Part shown: in pieces, positions 6,759 to 15,055 of the stretch
How positions within the stretch are numbered: position 1 is the stretch's first letter
Layout: each line of letters opens with the position of its first letter
Assembly: GCA_016205975.1 (NCBI GenBank)
Contig: JACQSK010000015.1
Span: forward strand, 1-64,000
Source: Candidatus Uhrbacteria bacterium
GTDB lineage: Bacteria; Patescibacteria; ABY1; SG8-24; GWF2-40-263
Direction: 5' to 3'
Length of the DNA: 64,000 nt
Notes under the pieces: model-generated
Database searches by the model: none
What the model was told of the DNA's origin: nothing
Seen by the model: the letters and a program-made list of their open reading frames with translations, nothing else
Translations under genes and position numbers: made by a program

Positions 6759-8318
6759 TTATTTGGCATACTCGATCACGCGGGTTTCGCGGATGACCGT
6801 TACCTTTACTTCACCCGGGTACGAGAGCTCGGCTTCGATTTTGTTGGCGACGTCTTTGGCCAAACGGTAGGCGGTGAGGTCGTCGATTTTTTCCGGCTGG
6901 ACGAACACGCGCACTTCGCGGCCCGCTTGGATCGCGTAGACTTTCTCGACGCCGTCGAAGGAGCCGGCCGTGCGTTCGAGCTCCTCCATGCGCTGGATGA
7001 ATTGTTCCAGGCTCTGCTTGCGCGCGCCGGGTCTGGCGCCGCTGATCGCATCGGCGGCTTTCACGATCGCGCCTTCGATGGTGCGCGGCCGGTCCTCATG
7101 GTGCGCGATCGATTGGTAGCAGAGCTCCTCGGGGAAGCCGAATTTTTTCATGATGTTGTAGCCGATCTCCGGGTGCGCGCCCTGCATGTCGTGGTCCACG
7201 GCCTTGCCGATGTCATGGAAGAGCCCGCCTTTTTTACAGACGAACACGTCTGCCTTGAGTTCCTCGGCGATCATGCCCGCGATCGTCCCTACCTCGATGG
7301 AGTGCTGGAGCGCGTTCTGGCCATAGCTCGTACGGTACTTCATGCGGCCCAGAATCGAAATGAGTTTGGGGTCCACGGAGGAAACGGGGATGCCCAACTG
7401 GTAGAGCGCGTCCTCGCCAGCCTTGCGCAGGTCAGCGGCAATCGTCTTTTTCGCGTTGCCGATCGCCTCTTCGATTCTCGCCGGCTGGATGCGTCCGTCT
7501 TTGATGAGCTCCTCCAAGGCGCGTTTAGCCACCTGGCGGCGGATGGGGGAGAAGCCGGAGATGGTAATCATGTTGGGCGTGTCGTCCACGATGATCTCGG
7601 TTCCGGTTTGCAGTTCGATCGCCTTGATGTTGCGTCCCTCCTTGCCGATGATACGGCCTTTCATTTCGTCGTTGGGAAGCTCCACCGAGGAAGTAGTGGT
7701 GTCCGTGCACACGGTGGAGGCGAAGCGCGTCATGGCGAGGGACAAGATCTTTCTTCCCTTGACCTCAAGTTCTTCTTCGGTGACTTGCTCGAGTTTTCGC
7801 AGACGGCTCATGAGCGCGTCTTGTGCCTCTGTCTCGATTTCCTTGAGCAGTTTCCCTTCGGCTTGTTCGCGCGTGAGACCCGCGACCTCTTGCAATTTCA
7901 AGACCTGGGATTCTTTGAGCTCTTGGATCTGCGCCTTCACGGCTTCGATTTCGCGCGTGCGATCTTCGAGTTTGGTTTTTTTCTCCTCAATCTCGAGAAG
8001 CTTCTGGTCAAAAAGGGTCTCGCGCTTTTCCAAACGGCGTTGCTGGTCTTGCAGGTCGCGGTGGCGCGACTGTTCTTCTTGTTTGGCCTCTTCGATTATT
8101 TTAAGAGCCTTTTCTTTTGCGTGGATCAGGACTTCTTGCTCTTGGTTTTTTGCCGCCTGCAAGAGTTCTTGCTGCTTGCTCTTGGCGTCCGTGAGCATTT
8201 TTTCGACCTTCGACTCTGCGTCGTCGGCCATGTGCTTGGCTTGCGTTTTGCGCAGGACGTAGCCCATGAGCGCTCCCAAGATGAGCGCGATGACCGCACT
8301 GGTAATCGTTGTGAACAT
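6759..8318 (-). CDS. rny: Ribonuclease Y
   Basis: RNase Y is the membrane-bound endoribonuclease that begins mRNA decay in bacteria lacking RNase E. The 519 residues show the full layout: one transmembrane helix at 4-22, a long charged coiled coil to about 190, a KH RNA-binding domain with GRIIGKEGRNI at 221-231, and an HD phosphodiesterase domain with HDIGKAVDHD at 368-377 that holds the catalytic metal ligands. The length equals that of the Bacillus enzyme. No SD sequence precedes ATG 8318. Instead an 8-bp hairpin (8321-8343) abuts the start codon at a distance of 2 bases, which could gate translation. Confidence 0.95.
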   Translation of the reverse strand: MFTTITSAVIALILGALMGYVLRKTQAKHMADDAESKVEKMLTDAKSKQQELLQAAKNQEQEVLIHAKEKALKIIEEAKQEEQSRHRDLQDQQRRLEKRETLFDQKLLEIEEKKTKLEDRTREIEAVKAQIQELKESQVLKLQEVAGLTREQAEGKLLKEIETEAQDALMSRLRKLEQVTEEELEVKGRKILSLAMTRFASTVCTDTTTSSVELPNDEMKGRIIGKEGRNIKAIELQTGTEIIVDDTPNMITISGFSPIRRQVAKRALEELIKDGRIQPARIEEAIGNAKKTIAADLRKAGEDALYQLGIPVSSVDPKLISILGRMKYRTSYGQNALQHSIEVGTIAGMIAEELKADVFVCKKGGLFHDIGKAVDHDMQGAHPEIGYNIMKKFGFPEELCYQSIAHHEDRPRTIEGAIVKAADAISGARPGARKQSLEQFIQRMEELERTAGSFDGVEKVYAIQAGREVRVFVQPEKIDDLTAYRLAKDVANKIEAELSYPGEVKVTVIRETRVIEYAK

Positions 8319-8320
8319 AA

Positions 8321-8343
8321 AGCTTCTCGCTACTGGAGAAGCT
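8321..8343 (-). promoter_or_regulatory. Hairpin abutting the rny start codon
   Basis: On the minus strand AGCTTCTC (8343-8336) pairs with GAGAAGCT (8328-8321). The stem ends two bases before the rny ATG, where a ribosome site would normally sit. It could inhibit initiation or mark a processing site, perhaps for RNase Y itself. Confidence 0.45.
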
Positions 8344-8502
8344 GAAAGAAAACGTCGGGATGTGCGAGGAGGTTTACGTCAACAAGCCTGCGTAGAGCAG
8401 ACGAACAGGTTGATATGCAAGCTGAGAGAAAGCGAAATGTTGCATAAGGATCCTCTTGCGCGCGATGCCGATGTGAGCTTCGTCCAGGTTTCTGTTGATG
8501 AA

Positions 8503-9258
8503 TTACACGCTATGAAGAATATCACTCGAGGCGGGTGTTGTCAAAAGACGGCAGAGAAGCTGAGGAATAGGGATGAGGGCCGTGGGAAGGATGACTGGGA
8601 GGTCTTCAAGGGTGTGAGCCTCGGAAAGGGAGAACGGTCCGGTCGAGGTGCGACGTAACGCTTCAACGTACCCGCCGCCGCAGAGCGCCGCGCCCAGGTC
8701 GCGGGCGAGGCTGCGGATGTAGGTGCCGCTTGAACACGAAATGTTTGCTTGAAGTTTCGTTATAGGACCTATAGGACCTATAGGTCCTATGTCGAACGCG
8801 TGGATGCGCACCTTTCTAGGCGTCCCTTTAATCGGTTTTCCCGCCCGCGCGGCCTCGTACATTTTCTTCCCACCCACCTTGATCGCAGAGTAGGTTGGTG
8901 GGATTTGTTCGATCTCCCCGAGAAATTGTCTGAGAACTTTCTCGATTTCCCCCTCCTTTTGAAGGAGGGGGAAGGGGTGGTTATGCAGCGGTGCTGAAGT
9001 GATCTTTCCCGTCCGGTCATCCGTGTCCGACGAGGCACCCAGCACGAACACGGCCTCATACGTTTTGTCGAGTCCGACAAGTTTTTGCATCTCCCGCGTA
9101 GCCGCGCGTCCAACGCCCACGATCAGGAGGCCTGTGGCAAACGGATCGAGCGTTCCCGCATGGCCAACGCGTCGTTCACCCGTGAGTCGCCGCACACGAT
9201 CAACCACGTCATGGCTGGTCATGCCCGCTGGTTTGTCGATAAAAAGGAAGCCTTCCAT
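8503..9258 (-). CDS. truB: tRNA pseudouridine-55 synthase
   Basis: TruB makes pseudouridine 55 in the T-loop of tRNAs. The 251 residues include the N-terminal GFLFIDKPAGMTSHDVV and the catalytic-aspartate motif GHAGTLDPFATGLL (about 33-46), then the YEA and PPTYSAIKVGGKKMYEAARAG motifs. Two inserts are unusual. A palindrome-coded HPFPLLQKEGE sits near 94-104, and a 10-bp tandem repeat codes GPIGPIGPI near 156-164. Both lie between conserved blocks and keep the frame. I start at ATG 9258 (MEGFLFIDKP), although an in-frame start exists at 9279. The gene is divergent from infB. Confidence 0.92.
   Translation of the reverse strand: MEGFLFIDKPAGMTSHDVVDRVRRLTGERRVGHAGTLDPFATGLLIVGVGRAATREMQKLVGLDKTYEAVFVLGASSDTDDRTGKITSAPLHNHPFPLLQKEGEIEKVLRQFLGEIEQIPPTYSAIKVGGKKMYEAARAGKPIKGTPRKVRIHAFDIGPIGPIGPITKLQANISCSSGTYIRSLARDLGAALCGGGYVEALRRTSTGPFSLSEAHTLEDLPVILPTALIPIPQLLCRLLTTPASSDILHSV
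8761..8791. repeat. Tandem 10-bp repeat inside truB
   Basis: Three consecutive units related to TATAGGACCT are seen; the last is turned so that the array is partly palindromic. It codes GPI repeats in TruB. It looks like replication slippage tolerated in a surface loop. Confidence 0.7.
8949..8971. repeat. Palindromic GC-rich element inside truB
   Basis: CCCCCTCCTT and AAGGAGGGGG are perfect 10-bp arms around a 3-base loop. They are followed by GAAGGGGTGG, a tail often seen next to such palindromes in bacterial interspersed repeats. The element is read in frame through TruB. Confidence 0.6.
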
Positions 9259-9291
9259 ACATGCCGGGTATCCTAACACAATCAGTCTCGA

Positions 9292-9320
9292 TTGACCTCC
9301 GATGGATTCTTCGCTAAACT
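9292..9320 (+). promoter_or_regulatory. infB promoter
   Basis: TTGACC (9292-9297), a 17-base spacer and TAAACT (9315-9320). The infB ATG follows 12 bases after the -10 box, so the mRNA leader would be about 5 bases. Confidence 0.65.
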
Positions 9321-9332
9321 TCCGAGCGTCTT

Positions 9333-11366
9333 ATGAATATTACCGAACTCGCCCGTCGCCTGCGCGCCCATCCTGAGGAACTGCGTCGGAAACTGCCCGA
9401 GCTTGGCTTTGCCGTTGGAGGGAAGGCGCTTAAAGTCGACAACCGTCAGGCGCAGAAAATCATGGAGGCCTGGGGCGAGATGAAACGCAAGGAACGCCTC
9501 GCGCAAAAGGTAGAGATGCAAAAGAGCCTGGGACGCGGCAAAGATATTCCTGATGCTGAAAAGAAGCCTCTCACCATTCCCGCGGTCACGACCGTGCGCG
9601 ATTTTGCTTCCCTCATGGAGTTGCCGGTTCCGCGCCTCATGCAAGAGCTCATGCGAAATGGCATCCTGGCGAGCATCAACGAACGTATTGACTTCGACAC
9701 GGCTTCCATCATCGCCGAGGATCTTGGGTTTAAGCCCACGCGCGAGGAAGGCGGCGCGGCCGGCGAGGACATCGTCGGCATCGAGAAGATTCGTGACCGC
9801 GTGGAGGGTCAGGCGCACGAAAATCTTTCGCGCCGTCCGCCGGTCATCGTGGTCATGGGCCACGTGGACCATGGCAAGACGCGCTTGCTGGACGCGATCC
9901 GCAAAACGAACGTCATGGATACGGAAGCCGGCGGCATTACCCAGCACATCGGTGCCTACCAAGTGGAACGCAAAGGCAAGTCGCTCACCTTCATTGACAC
10001 GCCGGGACACGAGGCCTTCACGGTGATGCGCTCCCGCGGCGCCAAGGTTGCGGACATTGCGATCCTGGTGGTTGCCGCCGACGACGGCGTGCAGCCGCAG
10101 ACCAAAGAGGCGATCGACATCATCAAGTCGGCCGACCTGCCCTTTGTGGTTGCGATCAATAAGATCGATCGAGCGGAAGCCAACATCGAACGCGTGAAAA
10201 CGCAGCTCTCCGAGGCGGGGCTTATCCCAGAGGACTGGGGCGGCAAGACCATTATGGTTCCGCTCTCGGCCAAAGAAGGAAAAAATATCGAGACGCTTCT
10301 GGACATGCTGCTTCTCATTGAAGAGATGGCCGCCGAGCACATCGTCGCCAACCCGCATGAGCATGCGATCGGCACCGTCATCGAATCACGGGTGAATCCC
10401 GGGGCCGGGCCAGTTGCCACCGTACTCGTGCAAAGCGGAACGCTTCATGTGGGCGACGACCTGGGCGTGCGCGGGCTGCATTTCGGCCGCGTGCGCGCCA
10501 TGCAGAACTGGAAGGGCGATGCGCTCACCTCTGCCACGCCGTCCACGCCGGCCAAAATTATCGGCTGGAAACTGGCGCCCGCGGTGGGTGACATCATGGA
10601 AGTACCTGCGTCCGTGAAGGACTTGAAAAAAATCAAGTCGACCGATTCGTCCTTGAAGGCGACGGAGGAAGTGGCGTCTATAAAGGTAACAAAGAGCGCA
10701 GAAGGCGCAGAGGGCGCAGAGGGAGGAAAGGAAATTGTGAATTTGATTATCCGCGCGGACGTGCTGGGATCCTTGGAGGCCATCTTGGGCATGCTCGACA
10801 AGATTCATCACGAGGCCGTGGGGGTGCGTGTGATCCAGAAAGGCTTGGGGAACATCACGGACGCAGACGTGAATACGGCTGAAGCGAGTCAGGCGATTCT
10901 GATGGGCTTCAATGTGAAGCCCAGCGGCGGCGCGCAGGACTTGGCGCGCGACAAGGGCGTGGACGTGCGCGAGTACAAAATTATCTATAAACTGTTTGAG
11001 GACGTCGTGGAGGAGCTCAAGAAGCGCGTGCCCTCCGAGACGGTCATCCATGAGCAGGGGCACTTCGTGGTCATGAAGAACTTCCGCAAGAGCGATCACG
11101 GATGGATCATCGGCGGGCGCGTGAAGGGTGAGAAGATTTTGCCGGGGGCGAAACTTCGCTTGTCGCGTGGCGGCGAGTATATCGGCGAGGGAGTCGTGAA
11201 ATCGCTACAGCTTGGGAAGGCCGAGATGAAAGACGCACAGCCGGGACAGGAATGCGGGATGCTCTATGACGGCAAGATCAAACCGGAGGAAGGAGACATC
11301 TTGGAGGCGTACAGCGAAGAGCGTAAAATACAATCATTCAAAATTGAAGGCGTCCATTTGCGATAA
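9333..11366 (+). CDS. infB: Translation initiation factor IF-2
   Basis: IF-2 is the GTPase that brings initiator tRNA to the ribosome. In 677 residues it has two short N-terminal IF2_N-like regions, then the GTPase domain with G1 GHVDHGKT at 176-183, DTPGHEAF at 222-229, NKID at 276-279 and SAKEGKN near 312, followed by the beta-barrel domains. At about 455-467 a low-complexity EGAEGAEGGKE run is coded by a GCGCAGAGG-type tandem repeat. A similar run occurs in the kinase gene at 36932, which suggests a shared mobile or slippage-prone sequence. The factor lacks the long basic N-terminal extension of E. coli IF-2. Confidence 0.96.
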   Translation: MNITELARRLRAHPEELRRKLPELGFAVGGKALKVDNRQAQKIMEAWGEMKRKERLAQKVEMQKSLGRGKDIPDAEKKPLTIPAVTTVRDFASLMELPVPRLMQELMRNGILASINERIDFDTASIIAEDLGFKPTREEGGAAGEDIVGIEKIRDRVEGQAHENLSRRPPVIVVMGHVDHGKTRLLDAIRKTNVMDTEAGGITQHIGAYQVERKGKSLTFIDTPGHEAFTVMRSRGAKVADIAILVVAADDGVQPQTKEAIDIIKSADLPFVVAINKIDRAEANIERVKTQLSEAGLIPEDWGGKTIMVPLSAKEGKNIETLLDMLLLIEEMAAEHIVANPHEHAIGTVIESRVNPGAGPVATVLVQSGTLHVGDDLGVRGLHFGRVRAMQNWKGDALTSATPSTPAKIIGWKLAPAVGDIMEVPASVKDLKKIKSTDSSLKATEEVASIKVTKSAEGAEGAEGGKEIVNLIIRADVLGSLEAILGMLDKIHHEAVGVRVIQKGLGNITDADVNTAEASQAILMGFNVKPSGGAQDLARDKGVDVREYKIIYKLFEDVVEELKKRVPSETVIHEQGHFVVMKNFRKSDHGWIIGGRVKGEKILPGAKLRLSRGGEYIGEGVVKSLQLGKAEMKDAQPGQECGMLYDGKIKPEEGDILEAYSEERKIQSFKIEGVHLR

Positions 11367-11369
11367 CCT

Positions 11370-11687
11370 ATGAGCGAGCTCACTCTGACCAATGATAATT
11401 TTGAAGCCGCCGTTCTTCAGGCGCACAAGCCTGTGCTAGTCGATTTTTGGGCACCCTGGTGCGGACCGTGCAAGGTCATGGGCCCAGTGGTCGAAGCACT
11501 GGCTCGCGACGTCGAAGAGATCGTCGTGGGCAAGGTGAACGTGGACGAAAATAGCGAGATCGCGCAGAAGTACAACATCCTTTCCATCCCGACGTTTATG
11601 ATCTTCAAAGGCGGCCAGGTCGTGGAACAGTTTTCCGGCTCCATGAGCCATGACCAGCTGCGCGCGAAAGTTGAGAAGTATTTGTGA
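11370..11687 (+). CDS. trxA: Thioredoxin
   Basis: This 105-residue thioredoxin has the classical redox site WAPWCGPCK at 28-36, the cis-proline segment (ILSIPTFMIF) and the usual length. It reduces cytoplasmic disulfides and takes electrons from TrxB, coded directly downstream with a 4-base overlap (GTGA). It starts 3 bases after the infB stop, so infB, trxA, trxB and an MFS gene form one tight cluster. Confidence 0.96.
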   Translation: MSELTLTNDNFEAAVLQAHKPVLVDFWAPWCGPCKVMGPVVEALARDVEEIVVGKVNVDENSEIAQKYNILSIPTFMIFKGGQVVEQFSGSMSHDQLRAKVEKYL

Positions 11688-12622
11688 ACACAGAAAACCT
11701 CATTATCATCGGCTCGGGCCCGGCGGGCTACACGGCGGCGATTTATGCGGCGCGAGCGGAGTTGAAGCCGCTGTTGTTTGAGGGCGAGCGTCTGGGAGGC
11801 AATCCCGGGGGCCAGCTCATGCTCACCACGGACGTTGAAAATTTTCCTGGATTTCCAGACGGCTTGCTTGGGCCTGAGATGATGGAGAAGTTTAAGAAGC
11901 AAGCCGAGCGATTTGGCACGCGGATTGTTTCCGAGGATGTAACCCGCGTGGATTTTTCAAAGACGCCCCTCAGCGTTCAGACGGCCAGCGGGGCCTATGC
12001 GGCTCATGCCGTCATCATTGCCACGGGCGCCGGCGCCCTCTGGCTTGGCGTCCCGGGTGAGCAAACCTATCAAGGCCATGGCGTCAGTGCGTGCGCGACT
12101 TGCGACGGGTTCTTTTTTAAGGATAAGCACGTGCTGGTCGTGGGCGGGGGAGACGCGGCCATGGAGGAGGCGACGTTTCTGACGAAGTTTGCGAGCCGAG
12201 TCACCGTCTTGGTACGCAAGGACTCGCTGCGCGCTTCCAAGATCATGCAAGAGCGCGCGCAGAAAGACCCGAAGATTTCTTTTGCGTGGAACACGGAAGT
12301 GAAAGAAGTCTTGGGGGACGGAAAAAAGATGACCGGCGTGCGCGTGCTCAACAACAAGACGAACGAAGAAGGCGAGATGACGGCCGACGGTCTGTTTGTC
12401 GCGATCGGTCATAAGCCGAACTCAGAGATTTTTAAGGGTCAGATCGAGCTGGACGCGAAGGGCTATGTGGTGACGAAACCTGGCACGAGTGCCACGAGCG
12501 TCGAAGGCGTGTTCGCCGGCGGCGACGTCGCCGACTACCGCTATCGCCAAGCCGTTACGGCCGCAGGCACCGGCTGCATGGCAGCTCTGGACGCCGAGAA
12601 GTGGCTCGCCGCGCGGGAGTGA
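11684..12622 (+). CDS. trxB: Thioredoxin reductase
   Basis: This 312-residue flavoprotein moves electrons from NADPH to thioredoxin. It has the FAD-binding GSGPAGYTAAIYAARA near the start, the redox CATC at about 136-139 (SACATCDGFF), the NADPH-binding VVGGGDAAMEEA, and the C-terminal FAD motif GVFAGGDVADYRYRQ. It starts with GTG overlapping the trxA stop, which indicates coupled translation. The length is standard. Confidence 0.95.
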   Translation: MNTENLIIIGSGPAGYTAAIYAARAELKPLLFEGERLGGNPGGQLMLTTDVENFPGFPDGLLGPEMMEKFKKQAERFGTRIVSEDVTRVDFSKTPLSVQTASGAYAAHAVIIATGAGALWLGVPGEQTYQGHGVSACATCDGFFFKDKHVLVVGGGDAAMEEATFLTKFASRVTVLVRKDSLRASKIMQERAQKDPKISFAWNTEVKEVLGDGKKMTGVRVLNNKTNEEGEMTADGLFVAIGHKPNSEIFKGQIELDAKGYVVTKPGTSATSVEGVFAGGDVADYRYRQAVTAAGTGCMAALDAEKWLAARE

Positions 12623-12623
12623 T

Positions 12624-13814
12624 ATGGCTCTGCACCCGGACGTGAAAAAGTATTATGTCTTCCGTGCGCTCTTGAAGCGTTTCATTCTCCCTATTCTTGT
12701 CCTGTACGGACTGGATCGCGGACTCACGCTGAGCGAACTGTCGCTCATCGCCGCGGTCGGGTCCGTTCTTTCGTTTGTGCTGGAGGTTCCCAGCGGCGCG
12801 CTCGCGGATCGCTTTGGCCACAGACGGGCGCTCGTCCTGTCCATGTTCGGCCAGGCGCTCTCGATGTTTCTGTATCTGGGCGGCTCATTTTGGTGGATCC
12901 TCCTTGGGACCACAACCTACTTCGGGTTCAGCACGCTCATGACCGGCACAGCCGAGGCCTTTTTCTATGAACGCGTAAAACAGCTTGACCTCACCGATCA
13001 GCACGCCAAGCTCTACGGCGCGGGGAAAGGGTTCGCCACGGGCGTGAGCATTCTCTCCATGCTCTTGGCCGGCGTTTTTTATGAGATCGCTTGGGAGCTC
13101 CCATTTGTGATCGGCATTCTGCAATTTCTCGTTGCGGCATGGGTGATTTCCTCCATGGGGAACACGCACGACGAGATCTCGGTTCAAAAAAAGGAGGCGA
13201 AGCAGACGACAATCCTCAGGCACTTTTCATCGGCGTTTCATGAGGTGTGGAAGCGGCCAGAATTATTTTGGATGATCGTGGCAAGCGCGCTCATCATGGG
13301 TCCGCTCTTTGCCGTGGGAGATTTTCAACAAGCGGTAATGAGCGACGTCGGTCTCTCTGCTTCCTTGATCGGAGTCGTCTATGCCATCAAGCGCGGCCTC
13401 TCTGTCCTCGTTCAAGGTTCGACGCATCAGCTCATGAGGTTTATGCGTCCTCCCCTATTTCTTTTGGTGAGCGCCATGATCATGGTTGTCCATTACGTCG
13501 GAGTCGGCCTCATTGAGGATCCGTGGCTCATCCAAGCACCGCTCCTCATCGGTTCCCTCGCGTGGGTTGGATTGGAAATAGCCGTCAACGACTACATCAA
13601 TCGTTCCACAGAAACGTCTTCGCGCGCCACGCTGCTCTCGATGAATAATTTTTTTCGCAGCCTCGTCTCGGTTTTTACGATCGCGCTGTTTGGCTTCATC
13701 ACGACTCCTGCCCCTGCCGCGCACGGGTTTCTCGTGTTGGGAATCGTCTTCTCCGTCCTGTTGGTCATTCCGCTCGTGATGCTATTCAGGCAGAAAAGAG
13801 CGTTCGTAAGTTGA
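12624..13814 (+). CDS. MFS transporter
   Basis: This 396-residue protein of the major facilitator superfamily has about 12 hydrophobic segments. The loop 2-3 signature is PSGALADRFGHRRALVLS (about 54-71). It starts one base after the trxB stop, so it is the fourth gene of the infB-trxA-trxB cluster. The substrate is unknown. It resembles the tetracycline/macrolide-exporter branch in outline but not closely enough for a name. Confidence 0.8.
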   Translation: MALHPDVKKYYVFRALLKRFILPILVLYGLDRGLTLSELSLIAAVGSVLSFVLEVPSGALADRFGHRRALVLSMFGQALSMFLYLGGSFWWILLGTTTYFGFSTLMTGTAEAFFYERVKQLDLTDQHAKLYGAGKGFATGVSILSMLLAGVFYEIAWELPFVIGILQFLVAAWVISSMGNTHDEISVQKKEAKQTTILRHFSSAFHEVWKRPELFWMIVASALIMGPLFAVGDFQQAVMSDVGLSASLIGVVYAIKRGLSVLVQGSTHQLMRFMRPPLFLLVSAMIMVVHYVGVGLIEDPWLIQAPLLIGSLAWVGLEIAVNDYINRSTETSSRATLLSMNNFFRSLVSVFTIALFGFITTPAPAAHGFLVLGIVFSVLLVIPLVMLFRQKRAFVS

Positions 13815-13843
13815 CATAGAATTGAACGTCAAATAATATGTCA
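13811..13843 (+). promoter_or_regulatory. Promoter and operator of toxin-antitoxin pair 1
   Basis: TTGACA (13811-13816), 17 bases, TAATAT (13834-13839). The ATG of the antitoxin is at 13848, near the expected transcription start. Inverted arms TGACATA (13812-13818) and TATGTCA (13837-13843) cover both promoter boxes. That is where an autoregulating antitoxin would bind. Confidence 0.6.
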
Positions 13844-13847
13844 GCAT

Positions 13848-14123
13848 ATGTATCCTATTCCACGCACCTTTTCGACCAGGGACCTCCAGAGACAGTATCG
13901 TTCCATTATTGATTCAGCCAAGCAGACAAAAGAGGCCGTCGTGCTCATCAACAACAGCACACCCGAGGCGGTCTTGCTGGATGTAGAAACGTACAACCAG
14001 CTTGTCCAGGACGACTATGCGTGGGACGAATCTTTTGTTCTCAAACAAGTAGCGCAGGCAAACAAATCATCGCGCGGAGGCAAATCCAAAAAACTGACCT
14101 CCTGGGGCGATCTTGACGACTAA
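13848..14123 (+). CDS. Antitoxin, Phd/YefM type
   Basis: This 91-residue protein has the Phd/YefM fold pattern: FSTRDLQRQYRSIIDSAKQ (DNA-binding dimer part), VVLINNSTPEAVLLDVETYNQL, and a charged flexible tail that would wrap the toxin. It precedes a RelE-superfamily toxin gene by 3 bases. Its promoter carries an inverted repeat, consistent with autorepression. The mRNA would be leaderless. Confidence 0.8.
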   Translation: MYPIPRTFSTRDLQRQYRSIIDSAKQTKEAVVLINNSTPEAVLLDVETYNQLVQDDYAWDESFVLKQVAQANKSSRGGKSKKLTSWGDLDD

Positions 14124-14126
14124 GCT

Positions 14127-14396
14127 ATGCCGGTCGTCATTCTATACACGCCGGAGTTTAAACGTGATTACAAAAAACTTTCAGGAGCGTTGCAAGAGTT
14201 GCTTAAGAAAAAAGGACGCGTTTTTGAGATCGAGCCATTTCATCCACTCCTGCGCACGCACAAACTTTCAGGGAAACTCCGTGACCTCTGGTCATTTTCT
14301 TTGGATTATCGCTGTCGCGTGATTTTTCATTTTCGAGGTCAGGGTGAAGTTGAACTCCTGCGCGTTGGCGACCATTCGATTTATCGAAAGAAGTAG
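14127..14396 (+). CDS. Toxin, RelE/ParE superfamily
   Basis: This 89-residue protein carries the signature shared with the toxins at 38268 and 42572: HPLLRTHKLSGKLRDLWSFS, then CRVIFHF and GDHSIY at the end. These belong to the RelE/YafQ group of ribosome-dependent mRNA endonucleases, though ParE-like gyrase inhibitors share the fold. It lies 3 bases behind a Phd-type antitoxin. Confidence 0.8.
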   Translation: MPVVILYTPEFKRDYKKLSGALQELLKKKGRVFEIEPFHPLLRTHKLSGKLRDLWSFSLDYRCRVIFHFRGQGEVELLRVGDHSIYRKK

Positions 14397-14536
14397 CGGA
14401 CGAAAGACGACAGGATCAACTGAAAGCGGGAGATTTTTTGGCCACGCGTGCGTCTCTTGCTTTTTTTTCAGATGAGGTGTATCACAGGCTCACAGAGTCA
14501 TCCTCTCTGTTCCACCATTTCCTTCCGAGGTCAACC

Positions 14537-15001
14537 GTGTCTTCACAAGACGACCGTGTGTCACCAGACACGTGGCTCGATCGGTGGGGACACCCTATCC
14601 TCTGGATGGGTCCCTACATCGCGATCGTGTCACTCCTTGCTTGGACCCCGCGCTTGGCGCCTCTGCTCCTGGGCGTCGAGCTCGTGCAGTTCACCGTGCA
14701 CGTGCAAGCTCGCCATGTGTCCCACCCCATGGCTCCTGTCTCGTTTCTGTTCATGGCCCTAGGAGCCGCGATCGTCGTCCTGGGATCGCTCGTGTTCCCT
14801 CTCATCTGGGCGAGCGCCCTGCTCGTCGTGAGCCAGGTGCTGTTCAGCCAGAGCGTGCACGTGAACACCCATGGTCCCGCACCCCGATGGCTCTGGTACC
14901 AGCCCGTCATGTATACACTCGTCAGCCTCTACGCTCTTTGGGGCATGGCCGGCACGACCTACGTCCCTGGTCACCCATCCCTGCGAGGCTTCCTGCTCTA
15001 G
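14537..15001 (+). CDS. Small polytopic membrane protein
   Basis: This is a protein of 154 residues with about four hydrophobic segments (GPYIAIVSLLAW, APLLLGVELVQF, APVSFLFMALGAAIVVLG, VMYTLVSLYALWGMAG). The function is unknown. I use GTG 14537, which has GAGG upstream. The frame is open back to TTG 14438, but the added residues look unlike a membrane protein start. A strong terminator overlaps the stop codon. Confidence 0.5.
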   Translation: MSSQDDRVSPDTWLDRWGHPILWMGPYIAIVSLLAWTPRLAPLLLGVELVQFTVHVQARHVSHPMAPVSFLFMALGAAIVVLGSLVFPLIWASALLVVSQVLFSQSVHVNTHGPAPRWLWYQPVMYTLVSLYALWGMAGTTYVPGHPSLRGFLL

Positions 15002-15019
15002 ACCGAGCAGGATTTTTTT
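14992..15019 (+). terminator. Terminator of the small membrane protein gene
   Basis: CCTGCTC and GAGCAGG form a 7-bp stem around the stop codon, followed by seven T residues. Confidence 0.85.
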
Positions 15020-15046
15020 GCAAAATGGAAACGGAAGCCCTATCCT
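15018..15046 (+). promoter_or_regulatory. gdhA promoter
   Basis: TTGCAA (15018-15023), 17 bases, TATCCT (15041-15046). The first ATG (15047) touches the -10 box and so lies upstream of the expected transcription start near 15053. ATG 15056 is therefore the probable start codon. Confidence 0.55.
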
Positions 15047-15055
15047 ATGAGCACT

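Noticed and set aside
8761..8791. CRISPR-like repeat array
   Set aside because: Only three short tandem units without spacers, within a coding gene.
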